NCBI GenBank assembly: GCA_021778895.1
Contig: JAJYBR010000010.1
Span: 1-59,414, forward strand
DNA: 59,414 nt
Origin: Actinomycetes bacterium
GTDB lineage: Bacteria; Actinomycetota; Acidimicrobiia; Acidimicrobiales; RAAP-2
Reading direction: 5' to 3'
Shown here in pieces: positions 24,831 through 32,844 of this stretch (its first letter is position 1; the number at the start of each line of letters is the position of its first letter). Under the pieces are notes generated by a model, which had not been told where the DNA came from, did not search any database, and saw only the letters and a program-made list of their open reading frames with translations. A program made the position numbers and the translations under genes.

Positions 24831-25973
24831 ATGGACCAAGACGCCCCCGCCGTCGGGCGGGGCGCCTGGTGGTGGGGCGCGGTCGGGGTGCTGGGCCTGG
24901 CTGGAGCGTGGCTGGGTCCCCAGAAGGACGTCCTGGGCGCCCTGGGCCAGGACTGGCCGCCGTTCGTCCTCGTCGCGGGACTCCTGCTGGTCGGGCTCGC
25001 GGCCGACGAGGACCGGCTGTTCGCGTGGCTCGGTGGGCACGTCGCGGGCGTGTCGGCGTCGGGAGTGCGCGTCTACGCCGTGGCCGCGTCGCTCGTCGTG
25101 GTGGTCACCGCCTTGCTGAACCTCGACACCGCCGTGGCCTTCATGACGCCGATGATGATCCACGTCGCCCGGCGCCGCGGCGTCGAGGGCGGGGCCTGGC
25201 TCTACGGTCCCGTGCTGCTCGCCAATGCGGGCTCGTTGTGGCTTCCCGGGTCCAATCTCACGAACCTCATCGTCGTGGGGCCACTCCATCTGACCGGAGC
25301 GCAGTTTCTCGCGCGCCTGGGGGGTCCGGCCCTCGGCGCCAGCGTCGTCGCCATCGCCGTGCTGGCGATCCGGGCCCGACGCGCCAGCGGATCGGGCCGG
25401 CCGGCGGCCGAGCCGGTCACGCTGCGCGTGGGCGCGGGAACGGTCGCGGTGGTGGCGGCGACGGTCACGATGCTGGTGACGCCGGACCCCGCACTGCCCG
25501 TCTTCGTCATCGGCGCCGCGGCCGTGGGCTGGAGAGTGGTGCGCGGGCGAGACAGCGTGACCCGGGTGCTGGGGGCGCTCGAGCCGACATCCCTGTTCGG
25601 GCTCTTCGGCGCCGCGGTGCTGCTGGGAGTCCTCGGTCGCGACTGGGCGGGGCCCGCCCGTCTCCTGGCGCATCTGAGCGGCCCGGCCACGGTCGCGGTC
25701 GCGGCGGCCGCCGCGGTCCTGGTCAACAACTTGCCCGCGGCCTCGATGCTCGCCGCCCACGTCCCCGCGCATCCCCTGGCCGCGCTGGTGGGCCTCAACC
25801 TGGGTCCCAACCTGGCACCGACCGGGTCCCTGGCCTGGCTCCTGTGGCTGCGCGCTGCGCGCGGAGCGGGGAGCGCCCCGTCCCTGCGCGTGGCGCTGCG
25901 ATGGGGGTGGCCGCTCGCCGTGGCGACGTTGGCAGTGGCGACCCTGTGGCTGGAGGTGGCCGGCCTGCGCTGA
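24831..25973 (+). CDS. ArsB/SLC13-like permease (ion transporter superfamily)
   Basis: 380-residue membrane protein with about ten helices. The signature stretches ALLNLDTAVAFMTPMMI and the later mirror-image VNNLPAASMLAA followed by GLNLGPNLAPTGSLAWLLW are the two inverted half-motifs of ArsB/NhaD/CitM carriers. It should move an oxyanion or other anion, arsenite among the possibilities, across the inner membrane. No arsR or arsC is nearby, so an arsenic role is not supported. It follows the radical SAM gene closely and may export or import something linked to that enzyme. ATG 24831 is preceded by CAGACT 8 bases upstream, a possible internal promoter. Confidence 0.75.
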   Translation: MDQDAPAVGRGAWWWGAVGVLGLAGAWLGPQKDVLGALGQDWPPFVLVAGLLLVGLAADEDRLFAWLGGHVAGVSASGVRVYAVAASLVVVVTALLNLDTAVAFMTPMMIHVARRRGVEGGAWLYGPVLLANAGSLWLPGSNLTNLIVVGPLHLTGAQFLARLGGPALGASVVAIAVLAIRARRASGSGRPAAEPVTLRVGAGTVAVVAATVTMLVTPDPALPVFVIGAAAVGWRVVRGRDSVTRVLGALEPTSLFGLFGAAVLLGVLGRDWAGPARLLAHLSGPATVAVAAAAAVLVNNLPAASMLAAHVPAHPLAALVGLNLGPNLAPTGSLAWLLWLRAARGAGSAPSLRVALRWGWPLAVATLAVATLWLEVAGLR

Positions 25974-26000
25974 CGACCTCGGAGCGGGTGGTCGCGTGGC

Positions 26001-26006
26001 TAGGGT
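26001..26006 (+). promoter_or_regulatory. -10 box upstream of oxidoreductase operon
   Basis: TAGGGT. The oxidoreductase ATG is ~95 bases downstream, but GTG 26013 lies exactly 6 bases after this box, the spacing seen for leaderless genes in this window. Confidence 0.5.
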
Positions 26007-26012
26007 CGTGGC

Positions 26013-26174
26013 GTGCGTCGCGACTCCGGGCGCGTGGACCGGGCCGGCACGTGCCCGATCTCCGCGGCGTCCGCACGATGCGCCTGCCAGAGGGAGTGTG
26101 AGTCATGCCGAATCGCCAGATCGTGCTCGTGCGGCGGCCCGAAGGTCCGCTGGCCGCCACCTCCACCGAGCTGA
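26013..26174 (+). CDS. Possible leaderless Cys-rich short ORF upstream of oxidoreductase
   Basis: GTG 26013 opens a 53-codon frame containing seven Cys, including TC, RCAC, EC, SC and SCSC, then a Pro run and TGA 26172-26174. It overlaps the first 70 bases of the oxidoreductase in another frame. It follows a -10 box at the leaderless spacing. Poly-Cys leaderless ORFs act as cysteine-responsive attenuators in mycobacteria, so a similar role is conceivable. TGC is common in GC-rich frames, so chance is a real alternative. Confidence 0.3.
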   Translation: MRRDSGRVDRAGTCPISAASARCACQRECESCRIARSCSCGGPKVRWPPPPPS

Positions 26175-27130
26175 TCGAGAGCCCGATGCCGACGATCGGC
26201 GAAGGGCAGGCCCTGGTGCGCGTCGGTACCCTGTCGATCGATCCGACGATCCGGACGTGGATGAACGATGCACCGGGCTACCTGCCGGCGATCGAGCTGG
26301 GAGCAGTCGTGCGGGCGACCGGGGCCGGGGTCGTCACCGAGAGCCGGAACCCGCGCTACCAGGTCGGCGACGTCGTGACCGGCATGACCGGGTGGCAGGA
26401 GTGGGCCATCGCCGATGACGCGAACCGCTTCTCGGTCCTGCCCCGTGACTGGGGCGTCGACCTGCCGACCGCGATGAACGTCCTCGGCATCACCGGCCTG
26501 ACGGCCTACTTCGGTCTCGTCGACGTGGGGCGCGTGGCAGCCGGCGACGTGGTCGTGGTGTCCGGCGCGGCGGGGGCGACCGGCTCGCTGGTGGGCCAGC
26601 TCGCCCGCCAGCGTGGAGCGTCGCGCGTGATCGGCATCGCCGGTGGCCCCGAGAAGTGCGCCCGCGTCGTCGATCAGTACCACTTCGACGACTGCGTCGA
26701 CTATCGCGAGCCCGACTGGCCACACCACCTGCGCCAGTTGGTCGCCCCCGGAATCGACCTGTTCTTCGACAACGTGGGCGGCGAGACGCTCGACGCCGCG
26801 CTGTCCAACCTGGCGCGTGGCGCGCGGATCGTGATGTGCGGAGCGATCTCGCAGTACGACCAAGCCGGGCGTCCACGGGGGATCGCCAACACCAGCATGC
26901 TGATCGTGCGGCGCGCCTCGATGACGGGCTTCCTCGTGCTCGACTTCCTCGCGCGATCCGCGGAGGCCTACGACGTCCTCGTGCCCCTCGTACGCGAGGG
27001 GACGATCGTCCACCACGAGCACCTGGTGCCGGGCCTCGAGCGTGCCCCCGAGGCGTTGCACCTCGTGCTGACGGGGGGCAATCAGGGCAAGATGCTGGTC
27101 GTCGTCGACCCCTCGGTCACCCTTGCCTGA
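26105..27130 (+). CDS. NADP-dependent MDR-family oxidoreductase (CurA/PTGR-like)
   Basis: 341 residues of the zinc-free medium-chain dehydrogenase/reductase family. The N-terminal GroES-like part contains LSIDPTIRTWMND, and the Rossmann region has VVSGAAGATGSLVGQLARQ and a typical VDYRE ... FDNVGGETLDAAL. The pattern fits alkenal/one oxidoreductases that reduce conjugated carbonyl double bonds with NADPH. No catalytic zinc ligands are seen. ATG 26105 has AGGGAG 10 bases upstream. It overlaps the downstream MFS gene slightly. Confidence 0.87.
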   Translation: MPNRQIVLVRRPEGPLAATSTELIESPMPTIGEGQALVRVGTLSIDPTIRTWMNDAPGYLPAIELGAVVRATGAGVVTESRNPRYQVGDVVTGMTGWQEWAIADDANRFSVLPRDWGVDLPTAMNVLGITGLTAYFGLVDVGRVAAGDVVVVSGAAGATGSLVGQLARQRGASRVIGIAGGPEKCARVVDQYHFDDCVDYREPDWPHHLRQLVAPGIDLFFDNVGGETLDAALSNLARGARIVMCGAISQYDQAGRPRGIANTSMLIVRRASMTGFLVLDFLARSAEAYDVLVPLVREGTIVHHEHLVPGLERAPEALHLVLTGGNQGKMLVVVDPSVTLA

Positions 27131-28382
27131 CATCGTGGAGCGGGGTGCTCGTCCCCGGGTCTTCGTCCCGGTGCTCTTCTTCGTCGCCCTTTCGTCGAGC
27201 TTTGCCCAGTTCGGGCTGATCACGTCGCTGAGCGACGTCGCGCGCCACTTCGGCGCCGTCGTGGCCGGTGCGCAGAGCTTCCGCAGCCAGGTGGGACTGT
27301 CGGGCTCGCAGGTGGGACTCGGGCTCGGCCTCGTGCGCGCGGCCTCGCTGCTGGCGCTGCCCGTGACCGCCTGGGCCGACCACCGCGGGCGCCGGCACCT
27401 GATGGGCGGGTCGCTCCTCGTGGGACTGGTGATGACGGCAGTGGCGGCCGGAAGTCCGGGCTACTGGTGGTTCGTGGTGCTCTTCGCCCTCGCGCGGCCA
27501 CTGCTGACGACGGCATCGGCACTCACCCAGGTCCTGGCCGTCGAGATGTCCTCGACCGACTCCCGCGTCACGCACCTGGCCGTCCTCGCGGCCGGTGCCG
27601 GCGTCGGGGCCGGTCTCTCGGCCCTAATCCACGGCCTGGTGCGCGGGCCCCAGGCCTTCCGGTGGCTGTTCGCGGTGGCGCTGGCCCCCGCGATCGTCGC
27701 CCCGTGGGTGACCCGCCGGATCGCGGAGCCACCAGCCGCGGTGCGGCCAGCCGCCGCCCGATTGGGCGTCGTGCCTCCGGCCCTGCGACCGCGGCTGGCG
27801 GTCGTCGTCGTGCTCACCTTCGTCGCCGCCGTCGTCACCGGGCCGGCCAACAGCTACGCCTTCGTCTACGGCGAGGGCGTGCTGCACCTCGGCGCGGGCA
27901 CCGTGGCGGCGATCGTCACGACGAGCGGGGCGGCAGGTCTGGTCGGCCTCCTCTTCGGCCGTCGCTGGTCCCAGACCCTGGGCCGTCGCGTGACGGTCGC
28001 CATCGGGATGAGCACCCTGGCCGTCGCGGCCTGTGCCACCTACGCCGGCGGCCCGGTGCTCTTCGCGGTGGGCTACTTCATCGGCATCGGCGGGGCAGGC
28101 ATCGTCACCCCCGCCTCGAACGCCCTGGGCACCGAGATCTTCCCCCACTCGTTCCGGGCGACGGCGGTCGGCTGGGCCATCGTGGCGGCAGTCATCGGCG
28201 CCACCGCGGGCCTCGTGCTCTTCGGATCGCTCGCCGACCTGGGCTTGGGGAGCGGCACTTCGGTGCTGCGCCTCCCCGCCCTGATCACCTTCGTGCCCTT
28301 GCTGCCGGTGCTGGTGCTCCTGCGACGGTTGCCCGAGACCCGGGGCGTGGAACTCGACGCGCCGGGTCTCGCGCCGTTGTGA
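27123..28382 (+). CDS. MFS transporter
   Basis: 419 residues, about 12 helices in two six-helix halves. The loop 2-3 motif is AWADHRGRRHLMGG, and the second half has LFGRRWSQTLGRRVTVA. The TTG at 27123 overlaps the oxidoreductase stop; GTG 27135 is an equally good alternative and would remove four residues. It should be a proton-coupled exporter or importer of unknown cargo. Co-transcription with the oxidoreductase suggests handling of a reactive or toxic carbonyl compound, which is only an inference. Confidence 0.82.
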   Translation: MPDIVERGARPRVFVPVLFFVALSSSFAQFGLITSLSDVARHFGAVVAGAQSFRSQVGLSGSQVGLGLGLVRAASLLALPVTAWADHRGRRHLMGGSLLVGLVMTAVAAGSPGYWWFVVLFALARPLLTTASALTQVLAVEMSSTDSRVTHLAVLAAGAGVGAGLSALIHGLVRGPQAFRWLFAVALAPAIVAPWVTRRIAEPPAAVRPAAARLGVVPPALRPRLAVVVVLTFVAAVVTGPANSYAFVYGEGVLHLGAGTVAAIVTTSGAAGLVGLLFGRRWSQTLGRRVTVAIGMSTLAVAACATYAGGPVLFAVGYFIGIGGAGIVTPASNALGTEIFPHSFRATAVGWAIVAAVIGATAGLVLFGSLADLGLGSGTSVLRLPALITFVPLLPVLVLLRRLPETRGVELDAPGLAPL

Positions 28383-28401
28383 GGTCGGCGCGTGCGTGGG
28401 A

Positions 28402-29223
28402 TCAGTGCGCCGTCGCTGGTCCGGCGTCGAGGTCGAGGTCGACGACGAGGGCCCGATGGTCGCTGCCCCCGTCGCTCGCTCCGCCATCGCGCACCAGCCA
28501 CGCCCCGGATCCCAGGACGTGGTCGATCTGGGAATGGGGCCGGCGGGCGGGCCAGGTGCGCGCGCGCACCAGCTGGCTCCATCCGGGGAAGAACAGCCGC
28601 AACGCCGGGCCCCACGAATTGAAGTCGCCGGCGATCAGCACGGGGCGATGCTGGGCGACGGCGCCGGCCACGTCGCGTACGTGATGGAACTGGCGGAAGG
28701 ACCCGTGCGTGAGATGCGCGAAGTGCACGCCGAAGACGGTGAACCCCGAGCCGTCGCGCAGGCGCAGGTCAGCACGAAGCACCGCCCGGCGCACACGCTC
28801 CCGGGGCTGGCGCTCCAGGGGCTCGCTGGTCACCGAGTCGATCGGCAGGCGTGTCAGCAGGCCGATTCCCCACTGCCCGGCGTCGGCGGGAACGGACGCC
28901 CGGCGCACTCGCTGGGCGTCGGTCAGCGACCGGTGCTCGGTGAAGAACAGGCCGTACTCGCCGTGCAGGTGGGCGCCCCGCGGCTGCCACGAGGTGGGCC
29001 CCGTTCCCTGGGTCGAGCGCTCGGCGCGCGCCAGGGGGACGAACAGTCCCGTCATGCCCAAGGCATCGCTGAGCGTGCGGAAGTGGTCTTCGCCCGTGTC
29101 GCCGCGCCACATCTCGGGGCACACCAGCACGTCGGCCCCCAGGGTCACCGCATGCTCCAGCGCTCGGGTTCGCCGTCCCCAGCCGTCCACCCCCGCATGG
29201 AGGTTGAACGTGGCGACCCGCAC
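28402..29223 (-). CDS. Endonuclease/exonuclease/phosphatase family protein
   Basis: 273-residue EEP-fold metal-dependent hydrolase. Motifs are RVATFNLHAG with metal-binding Asn, VLVCPEMW with Glu, FGVHFAHLT, LIAGDFNSWGP, and SDHRALVVDL with the Asp-His pair. It is not exonuclease III and lacks signal or membrane segments. Possible substrates are DNA, sphingomyelin-like lipids or phosphoinositides; sequence does not decide. The GTG start follows a TAGACT box with 7 bases between, and it diverges from PhzF. Confidence 0.78.
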   Translation of the reverse strand: MRVATFNLHAGVDGWGRRTRALEHAVTLGADVLVCPEMWRGDTGEDHFRTLSDALGMTGLFVPLARAERSTQGTGPTSWQPRGAHLHGEYGLFFTEHRSLTDAQRVRRASVPADAGQWGIGLLTRLPIDSVTSEPLERQPRERVRRAVLRADLRLRDGSGFTVFGVHFAHLTHGSFRQFHHVRDVAGAVAQHRPVLIAGDFNSWGPALRLFFPGWSQLVRARTWPARRPHSQIDHVLGSGAWLVRDGGASDGGSDHRALVVDLDLDAGPATAH

Positions 29224-29230
29224 CCCGCTG

Positions 29231-29236
29231 AGTCTA
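29231..29236 (-). promoter_or_regulatory. -10 box of likely leaderless EEP gene
   Basis: TAGACT on the minus strand, 7 bases before GTG 29223. The same hexamer and spacing precede the GH3 gene. Confidence 0.55.
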
Positions 29237-29270
29237 GGGGGGCACTATCGCGTGTGGCAGGCTCGGGGAC

Positions 29271-30077
29271 GTGGATTCGGTTCAGGTAACCTTTGGTCAC
29301 CGCCTGTGGTGGGTCGACGCCTTCGTCGGCGAGGCGGTGCGCGGCAACCCGGCAGTCGTGGTGCTGCTCGAGCGCCCGCTTCCCGATGACGAGCTCCAGC
29401 AGATCGCCTTCGAGATGGGTGTGTCCGAGACGGCGTTCGTGCGCCGCCTGGGAGAGGGGTGGTCCCTGCGCTGGTTCACGCCCACTGTGGAGGTCGATCT
29501 GTGCGGCCACGCCACCTTGGCCTCCCTCCACGTGCTGCTGACCGAGATCGCCATCCCGGGCCCCGAGGTCCACTTCCAGACCCGCTCGGGCCTGCTGTCG
29601 GGGCGCCGCTCCCGCGACGGGACTTTGGGGATCGACCTGCCGCGCTCGCGCCTCGAGCCCGTCGACCCCTCGGCCCTGGCGGGGGCCCTCGGCGAGATCG
29701 AGGAGCTCTACCAGGCGGGTTCCCAGAACCTGCTCGCCGTGGTGCGGGACTACGACACGCTGTGCGGGCTGTCCGTCGACCCGGTGAGCCTCTTCCTGGC
29801 TCCCGGGTCGCTGGTCATCGCGGTGTGCGCGGGTGCACCGCAGGCCGATGTCGCTATCCGGGTGTTCGCGCCCCGGCTGGGCGTGGCCGAGGATCCCGTG
29901 ACCGGGAGCGCGTTGTGCGCGGTGGCTCCCTGGTGGGCCGAGCGGACCGGCGCGCCCACCATCGTGGTTCGCCAGGCCTCGGCGCGCGGCGGGCTCATGT
30001 ACGCGCGCCTCTTCGAGCACCACGTCGAAGTGGCGGGCTACGCGCGCACGTTCTTGAGCGGGGAGGTGCGGGCGTGA
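29271..30077 (+). CDS. PhzF family isomerase-like protein
   Basis: 268 residues with the two-lobed diaminopimelate epimerase fold. The PhzF landmarks are GNPAVVVLLE, MGVSETAFV with the catalytic Glu near 49, DLCGHATLASLHVL, and EDPVTGSALCAV. PhzF itself isomerises a phenazine precursor, but most family members have unknown substrates and no other phenazine gene is present. It heads a six-gene operon. GTG 29271 is preceded by CAGGCT 7 bases upstream, a weaker leaderless candidate. Confidence 0.85.
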   Translation: MDSVQVTFGHRLWWVDAFVGEAVRGNPAVVVLLERPLPDDELQQIAFEMGVSETAFVRRLGEGWSLRWFTPTVEVDLCGHATLASLHVLLTEIAIPGPEVHFQTRSGLLSGRRSRDGTLGIDLPRSRLEPVDPSALAGALGEIEELYQAGSQNLLAVVRDYDTLCGLSVDPVSLFLAPGSLVIAVCAGAPQADVAIRVFAPRLGVAEDPVTGSALCAVAPWWAERTGAPTIVVRQASARGGLMYARLFEHHVEVAGYARTFLSGEVRA

Positions 30078-30736
30078 CCGATCCGCTCGGTCCCGGCCCG
30101 AACACGCGCGTCCGCCGCCTGCCCGAGAAGGCGCGCTACGACCGTGACAGCGTCTTTCGCATCCTCGACGACGCGCCGTTCGCGCACCTGGCAGCCGTGG
30201 TCTCGGGCCTGGCCATGGCCTTGCCGACACTGGTGGTGCGCGAGGACGACTGGCTCTTCGTCCACGGCAGCCGGTCCAACGCCGTGATGCGGGCCGCGGC
30301 CGACGCCGGACGGGCCTTCGTGACCGCCACGATCTTCGAGGGCCTGCGCCTGGCGCGCAGCGGCTTCGAGTCATCGATCGCGTACCGCTCGGTGTCGGTC
30401 GTGGGAGCGGCCTCCTTCGTCGAGGACGAGGTGCGCCGCCGGGAGCTGCTCGACCGCGTCATCGACGCCGTCGTCCCGGGACGCTCGCGCGAGGTGCGGG
30501 CGACCCGGGAGGACGAGGTGCGCCGCACGGCGGTCCTCGCCGTGCGGATCGAGGAGGCCGCGGTCAAGGTCTCGGCCGGGCCGACCGACGACGACGAGGA
30601 CGATCGGCGCCTGCCGATCTGGGCCGGGCTGGTCCCCGTGTTCACCCGGTACGGCGAGCCCCAGCGCTTCGACGACGGGGGTGAACCGACCCTCGAAGTC
30701 CCTCCCTCGGTCCGGCGTCTGGTGGGGCTGTCCTGA
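30074..30736 (+). CDS. Pyridoxamine 5'-phosphate oxidase-like flavin-binding protein
   Basis: 220 residues with a split-barrel FMN-binding fold: FRILDDAPFAHLAAVV, WLFVHGSRSNAVMRAAADAG and FESSIAYRSVSVVGAASFVED. It resembles the NimA/YcaQ-like branch annotated as nitroimidazole resistance or general PPOX proteins. The GTG overlaps the PhzF stop (GTGA). The cofactor could be FMN or F420; neither is proven by sequence. Confidence 0.78.
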   Translation: MTDPLGPGPNTRVRRLPEKARYDRDSVFRILDDAPFAHLAAVVSGLAMALPTLVVREDDWLFVHGSRSNAVMRAAADAGRAFVTATIFEGLRLARSGFESSIAYRSVSVVGAASFVEDEVRRRELLDRVIDAVVPGRSREVRATREDEVRRTAVLAVRIEEAAVKVSAGPTDDDEDDRRLPIWAGLVPVFTRYGEPQRFDDGGEPTLEVPPSVRRLVGLS

Positions 30737-31287
30737 TGGACGTGGCGGCGCTGCGTCACGCCGTGCGCCGCTTCGAGCCCGCCGACGCGCGCTCGTCGAT
30801 CGCCCGCGCGGTCACGCTGGACCGCCTGGCCTGGGAGCGCGACCCGTACACGCTCGACGTCGACGTCCCGCACGTGACGGCGAGCGCCCTCGTCGTGTCG
30901 GCGCGCGGCGTCATCCTGCACCGGCACCGGCTGCTCGACCGGTGGCTGCTGCCCGGTGGTCACATCGACCCTGGCGAGGCGATCGACGACGCCGTGCTCC
31001 GCGAGGTGCGCGAGGAGACGGGCCTCGTGGCCCAGCACCTGCGCGAGCCGACCATCGTGCGCATGGACGTGCATCACGGCCCCCGCGGGCACGTCCACGA
31101 CGACATCACCTTCGTCCTCCTCGCGCCGCCCGAGACTCCCGATCCGGGGCCCGGGGAGAGTCGCGACATCGGCTGGTGGCCGCTCGCCGACGCGCCCGGA
31201 CGGGCCGATCCCGATCTCGTCGGCTTCCTGGGCCGGGCGACGGACCTGCTCGTCGGGCTCGGCGTGTCAGACTTCGACAATGGCTGA
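30736..31287 (+). CDS. NUDIX hydrolase
   Basis: 183 residues. The Nudix box is complete: GHIDPGEAIDDAVLREVREE followed by TGL, giving the G-x5-E-x7-REVxEExGL pattern and the metal-binding Glu cluster. Members hydrolyse nucleoside diphosphates linked to another moiety, including oxidised dNTPs. The ATG shares one base with the upstream stop. The specific substrate is unknown. Confidence 0.87.
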   Translation: MDVAALRHAVRRFEPADARSSIARAVTLDRLAWERDPYTLDVDVPHVTASALVVSARGVILHRHRLLDRWLLPGGHIDPGEAIDDAVLREVREETGLVAQHLREPTIVRMDVHHGPRGHVHDDITFVLLAPPETPDPGPGESRDIGWWPLADAPGRADPDLVGFLGRATDLLVGLGVSDFDNG

Positions 31288-31987
31288 AGGAGAGATCCTG
31301 CACGACCTCATCGAGGCGGACCGCTGGCTCGAGCGCGTGCGCCAGCAGCGAGAGCACCTGCCCGAGCAAGAGGAGCTCGACCGCGTCGAGGAGAGCCTGC
31401 GCGTCCGCGTCCTCGAGGTCCGGGAGACCGAGGAAGCCTTGGCCCGGGCGCGCCAGGCCTACGACGAGCAGGCCGAGAGGGCCGAAAAGCTGCGCTACCG
31501 GCACCGCGAGCTCGAGCGCGTCCTGCACCAGTCCTCGGGGGCGCGCGACCTGGTGGCCATCGAGACCGAGGTCCACTCGGTAGCGCGCCAGTGCGACGAG
31601 GCCGATGAGCGCGGACTGGACCTGCTGGCGCAGGTGGAGGACCTGGAAGTGGCGGTGCAGCTGCAGCGCCACGAGGTCCAGCCCGATCTCGATCGGCGCC
31701 GTGAGCTGCGCGAGGCGGTGACGGCACTGCGCTGGTCACTGGGCGAGGAGGCCGAGCGCCTGGCGACCGAGCGTGCGTCGCTGAGCGAGCGGCTGTCCGC
31801 GGCATTGCGCGAGCACTACGAGCGTGCTCGCGGGCGCGCCGGTGTCGCGGGAGGCGCCTTCGTGGTCGATGGCCGCTGTGACGGGTGCCGCCTGGCGCTC
31901 AGCCCCCTGGACCTGGACCGCTTCCGGCGCCGGGGCGCCGACGAGGTCGTCGAGTGTCCGTCGTGCGGCCGGATCCTCGTCTCGTGA
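31280..31987 (+). CDS. C4 zinc-ribbon coiled-coil protein
   Basis: 235 residues. A long coiled coil (roughly 10-165, rich in Glu, Arg and Leu heptads) leads to a C-terminal zinc ribbon with CDGC and CPSCGR. This is the widespread DUF164/CT398-like family, thought to act as a nucleic-acid or ribosome-associated adaptor. In many actinobacteria it lies next to an RNase H/histidine phosphatase gene and RNase P RNA. Here a histidine phosphatase follows with a 4-base overlap, and rnpB is 5 kb away. Confidence 0.87.
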   Translation: MAEGEILHDLIEADRWLERVRQQREHLPEQEELDRVEESLRVRVLEVRETEEALARARQAYDEQAERAEKLRYRHRELERVLHQSSGARDLVAIETEVHSVARQCDEADERGLDLLAQVEDLEVAVQLQRHEVQPDLDRRRELREAVTALRWSLGEEAERLATERASLSERLSAALREHYERARGRAGVAGGAFVVDGRCDGCRLALSPLDLDRFRRRGADEVVECPSCGRILVS

Positions 31988-32574
31988 TCCTCCTCGTCCG
32001 TCACGGTCAGACGACCACCAACGCGCAGGGCCTGCTGGTGGGCCGCTCGGACCCTCCGTTGACCGAGCGCGGTCGCCAGCAGGCCGTTGATCTGCGGCCC
32101 TGGATGGCGGGCGTCGAGGAGGTGTGGTCCTCACCCCTGCTTCGCGCCCGCGAGACCGCCGCCCTGGCGATTCCCGACCTCCCGGCTCGCGAGTGCGCCG
32201 ACGTGATCGAGGTGGACTACGGCGTCCTGGACGGGTCGCCGCTCGCGGTGGTGAGCGCCGAGGAGTGGCGCCGCTTCGAGGTCGACCACGAGGTGGCCAT
32301 CGGTGGCGGCGAGTCGCTGGCCGCGGTGGACCGGCGGGTGCATGCCCTGCTCGACGAGCTGCTCGGCGAGCGCGAGTCGCTGCTGCACCAGCCCGACCGG
32401 CACCTGGCGATCGTCAGCCACGTCTCGCCGATCAAGTCCGCCGCGATCTGGGCGCTCGGCGCTCCCGGCGGGACCGTCTGGCGGACCCGGCTGGACAATG
32501 GCTCGCTCACCGTCATCGGGACGCGCGGCTCGGTGCCGTCGCTGGTGCGCTTCAACGCCGTGCCCGGCCGGTAG
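31984..32574 (+). CDS. Histidine phosphatase family protein
   Basis: 196-residue phosphoglycerate-mutase-like enzyme. The phosphohistidine motif is ILLVRHGQTTTN, the acidic site lies in VIEVDYGVLDGSP, and the second His is in AIVSHVSPIKS. The homologous actinobacterial locus usually encodes a fusion of RNase H and this acid-phosphatase domain; no RNase H domain is present here, so it is the phosphatase part alone. The GTG overlaps the zinc-ribbon stop. Confidence 0.85.
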   Translation: MILLVRHGQTTTNAQGLLVGRSDPPLTERGRQQAVDLRPWMAGVEEVWSSPLLRARETAALAIPDLPARECADVIEVDYGVLDGSPLAVVSAEEWRRFEVDHEVAIGGGESLAAVDRRVHALLDELLGERESLLHQPDRHLAIVSHVSPIKSAAIWALGAPGGTVWRTRLDNGSLTVIGTRGSVPSLVRFNAVPGR

Positions 32575-32844
32575 CCCCACGCCTCGGCGGGGCCCGCCCG
32601 ACGCGCACGACGCGATCGAGCGGGCCCACCACCGGCTTGGCCCCCCCAGCCAATGCGATGACGTTAGCCCACCGTGCTCGAGGCGGAGCGGCCGCTGCGC
32701 GCACCATTGGCCCATTGTGCAGGATTTCACGAGAGGGGGATCGATCTCCGCGCGACGGGAATCGAGACCGTTGGCGAAGGCGGGCAGAGCGCCGAGGGCG
32801 AGGCAGCGCGAGGTCCGGAGCCGACGGGGCCCGGCGCGGGGGCG

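Noticed and set aside
24831..25973. Arsenite efflux system
   Set aside because: No arsR, arsC or arsA is adjacent; only the permease fold is supported.
29271..30077. Phenazine biosynthesis
   Set aside because: PhzF family proteins are common outside phenazine clusters and no other phz gene is present.
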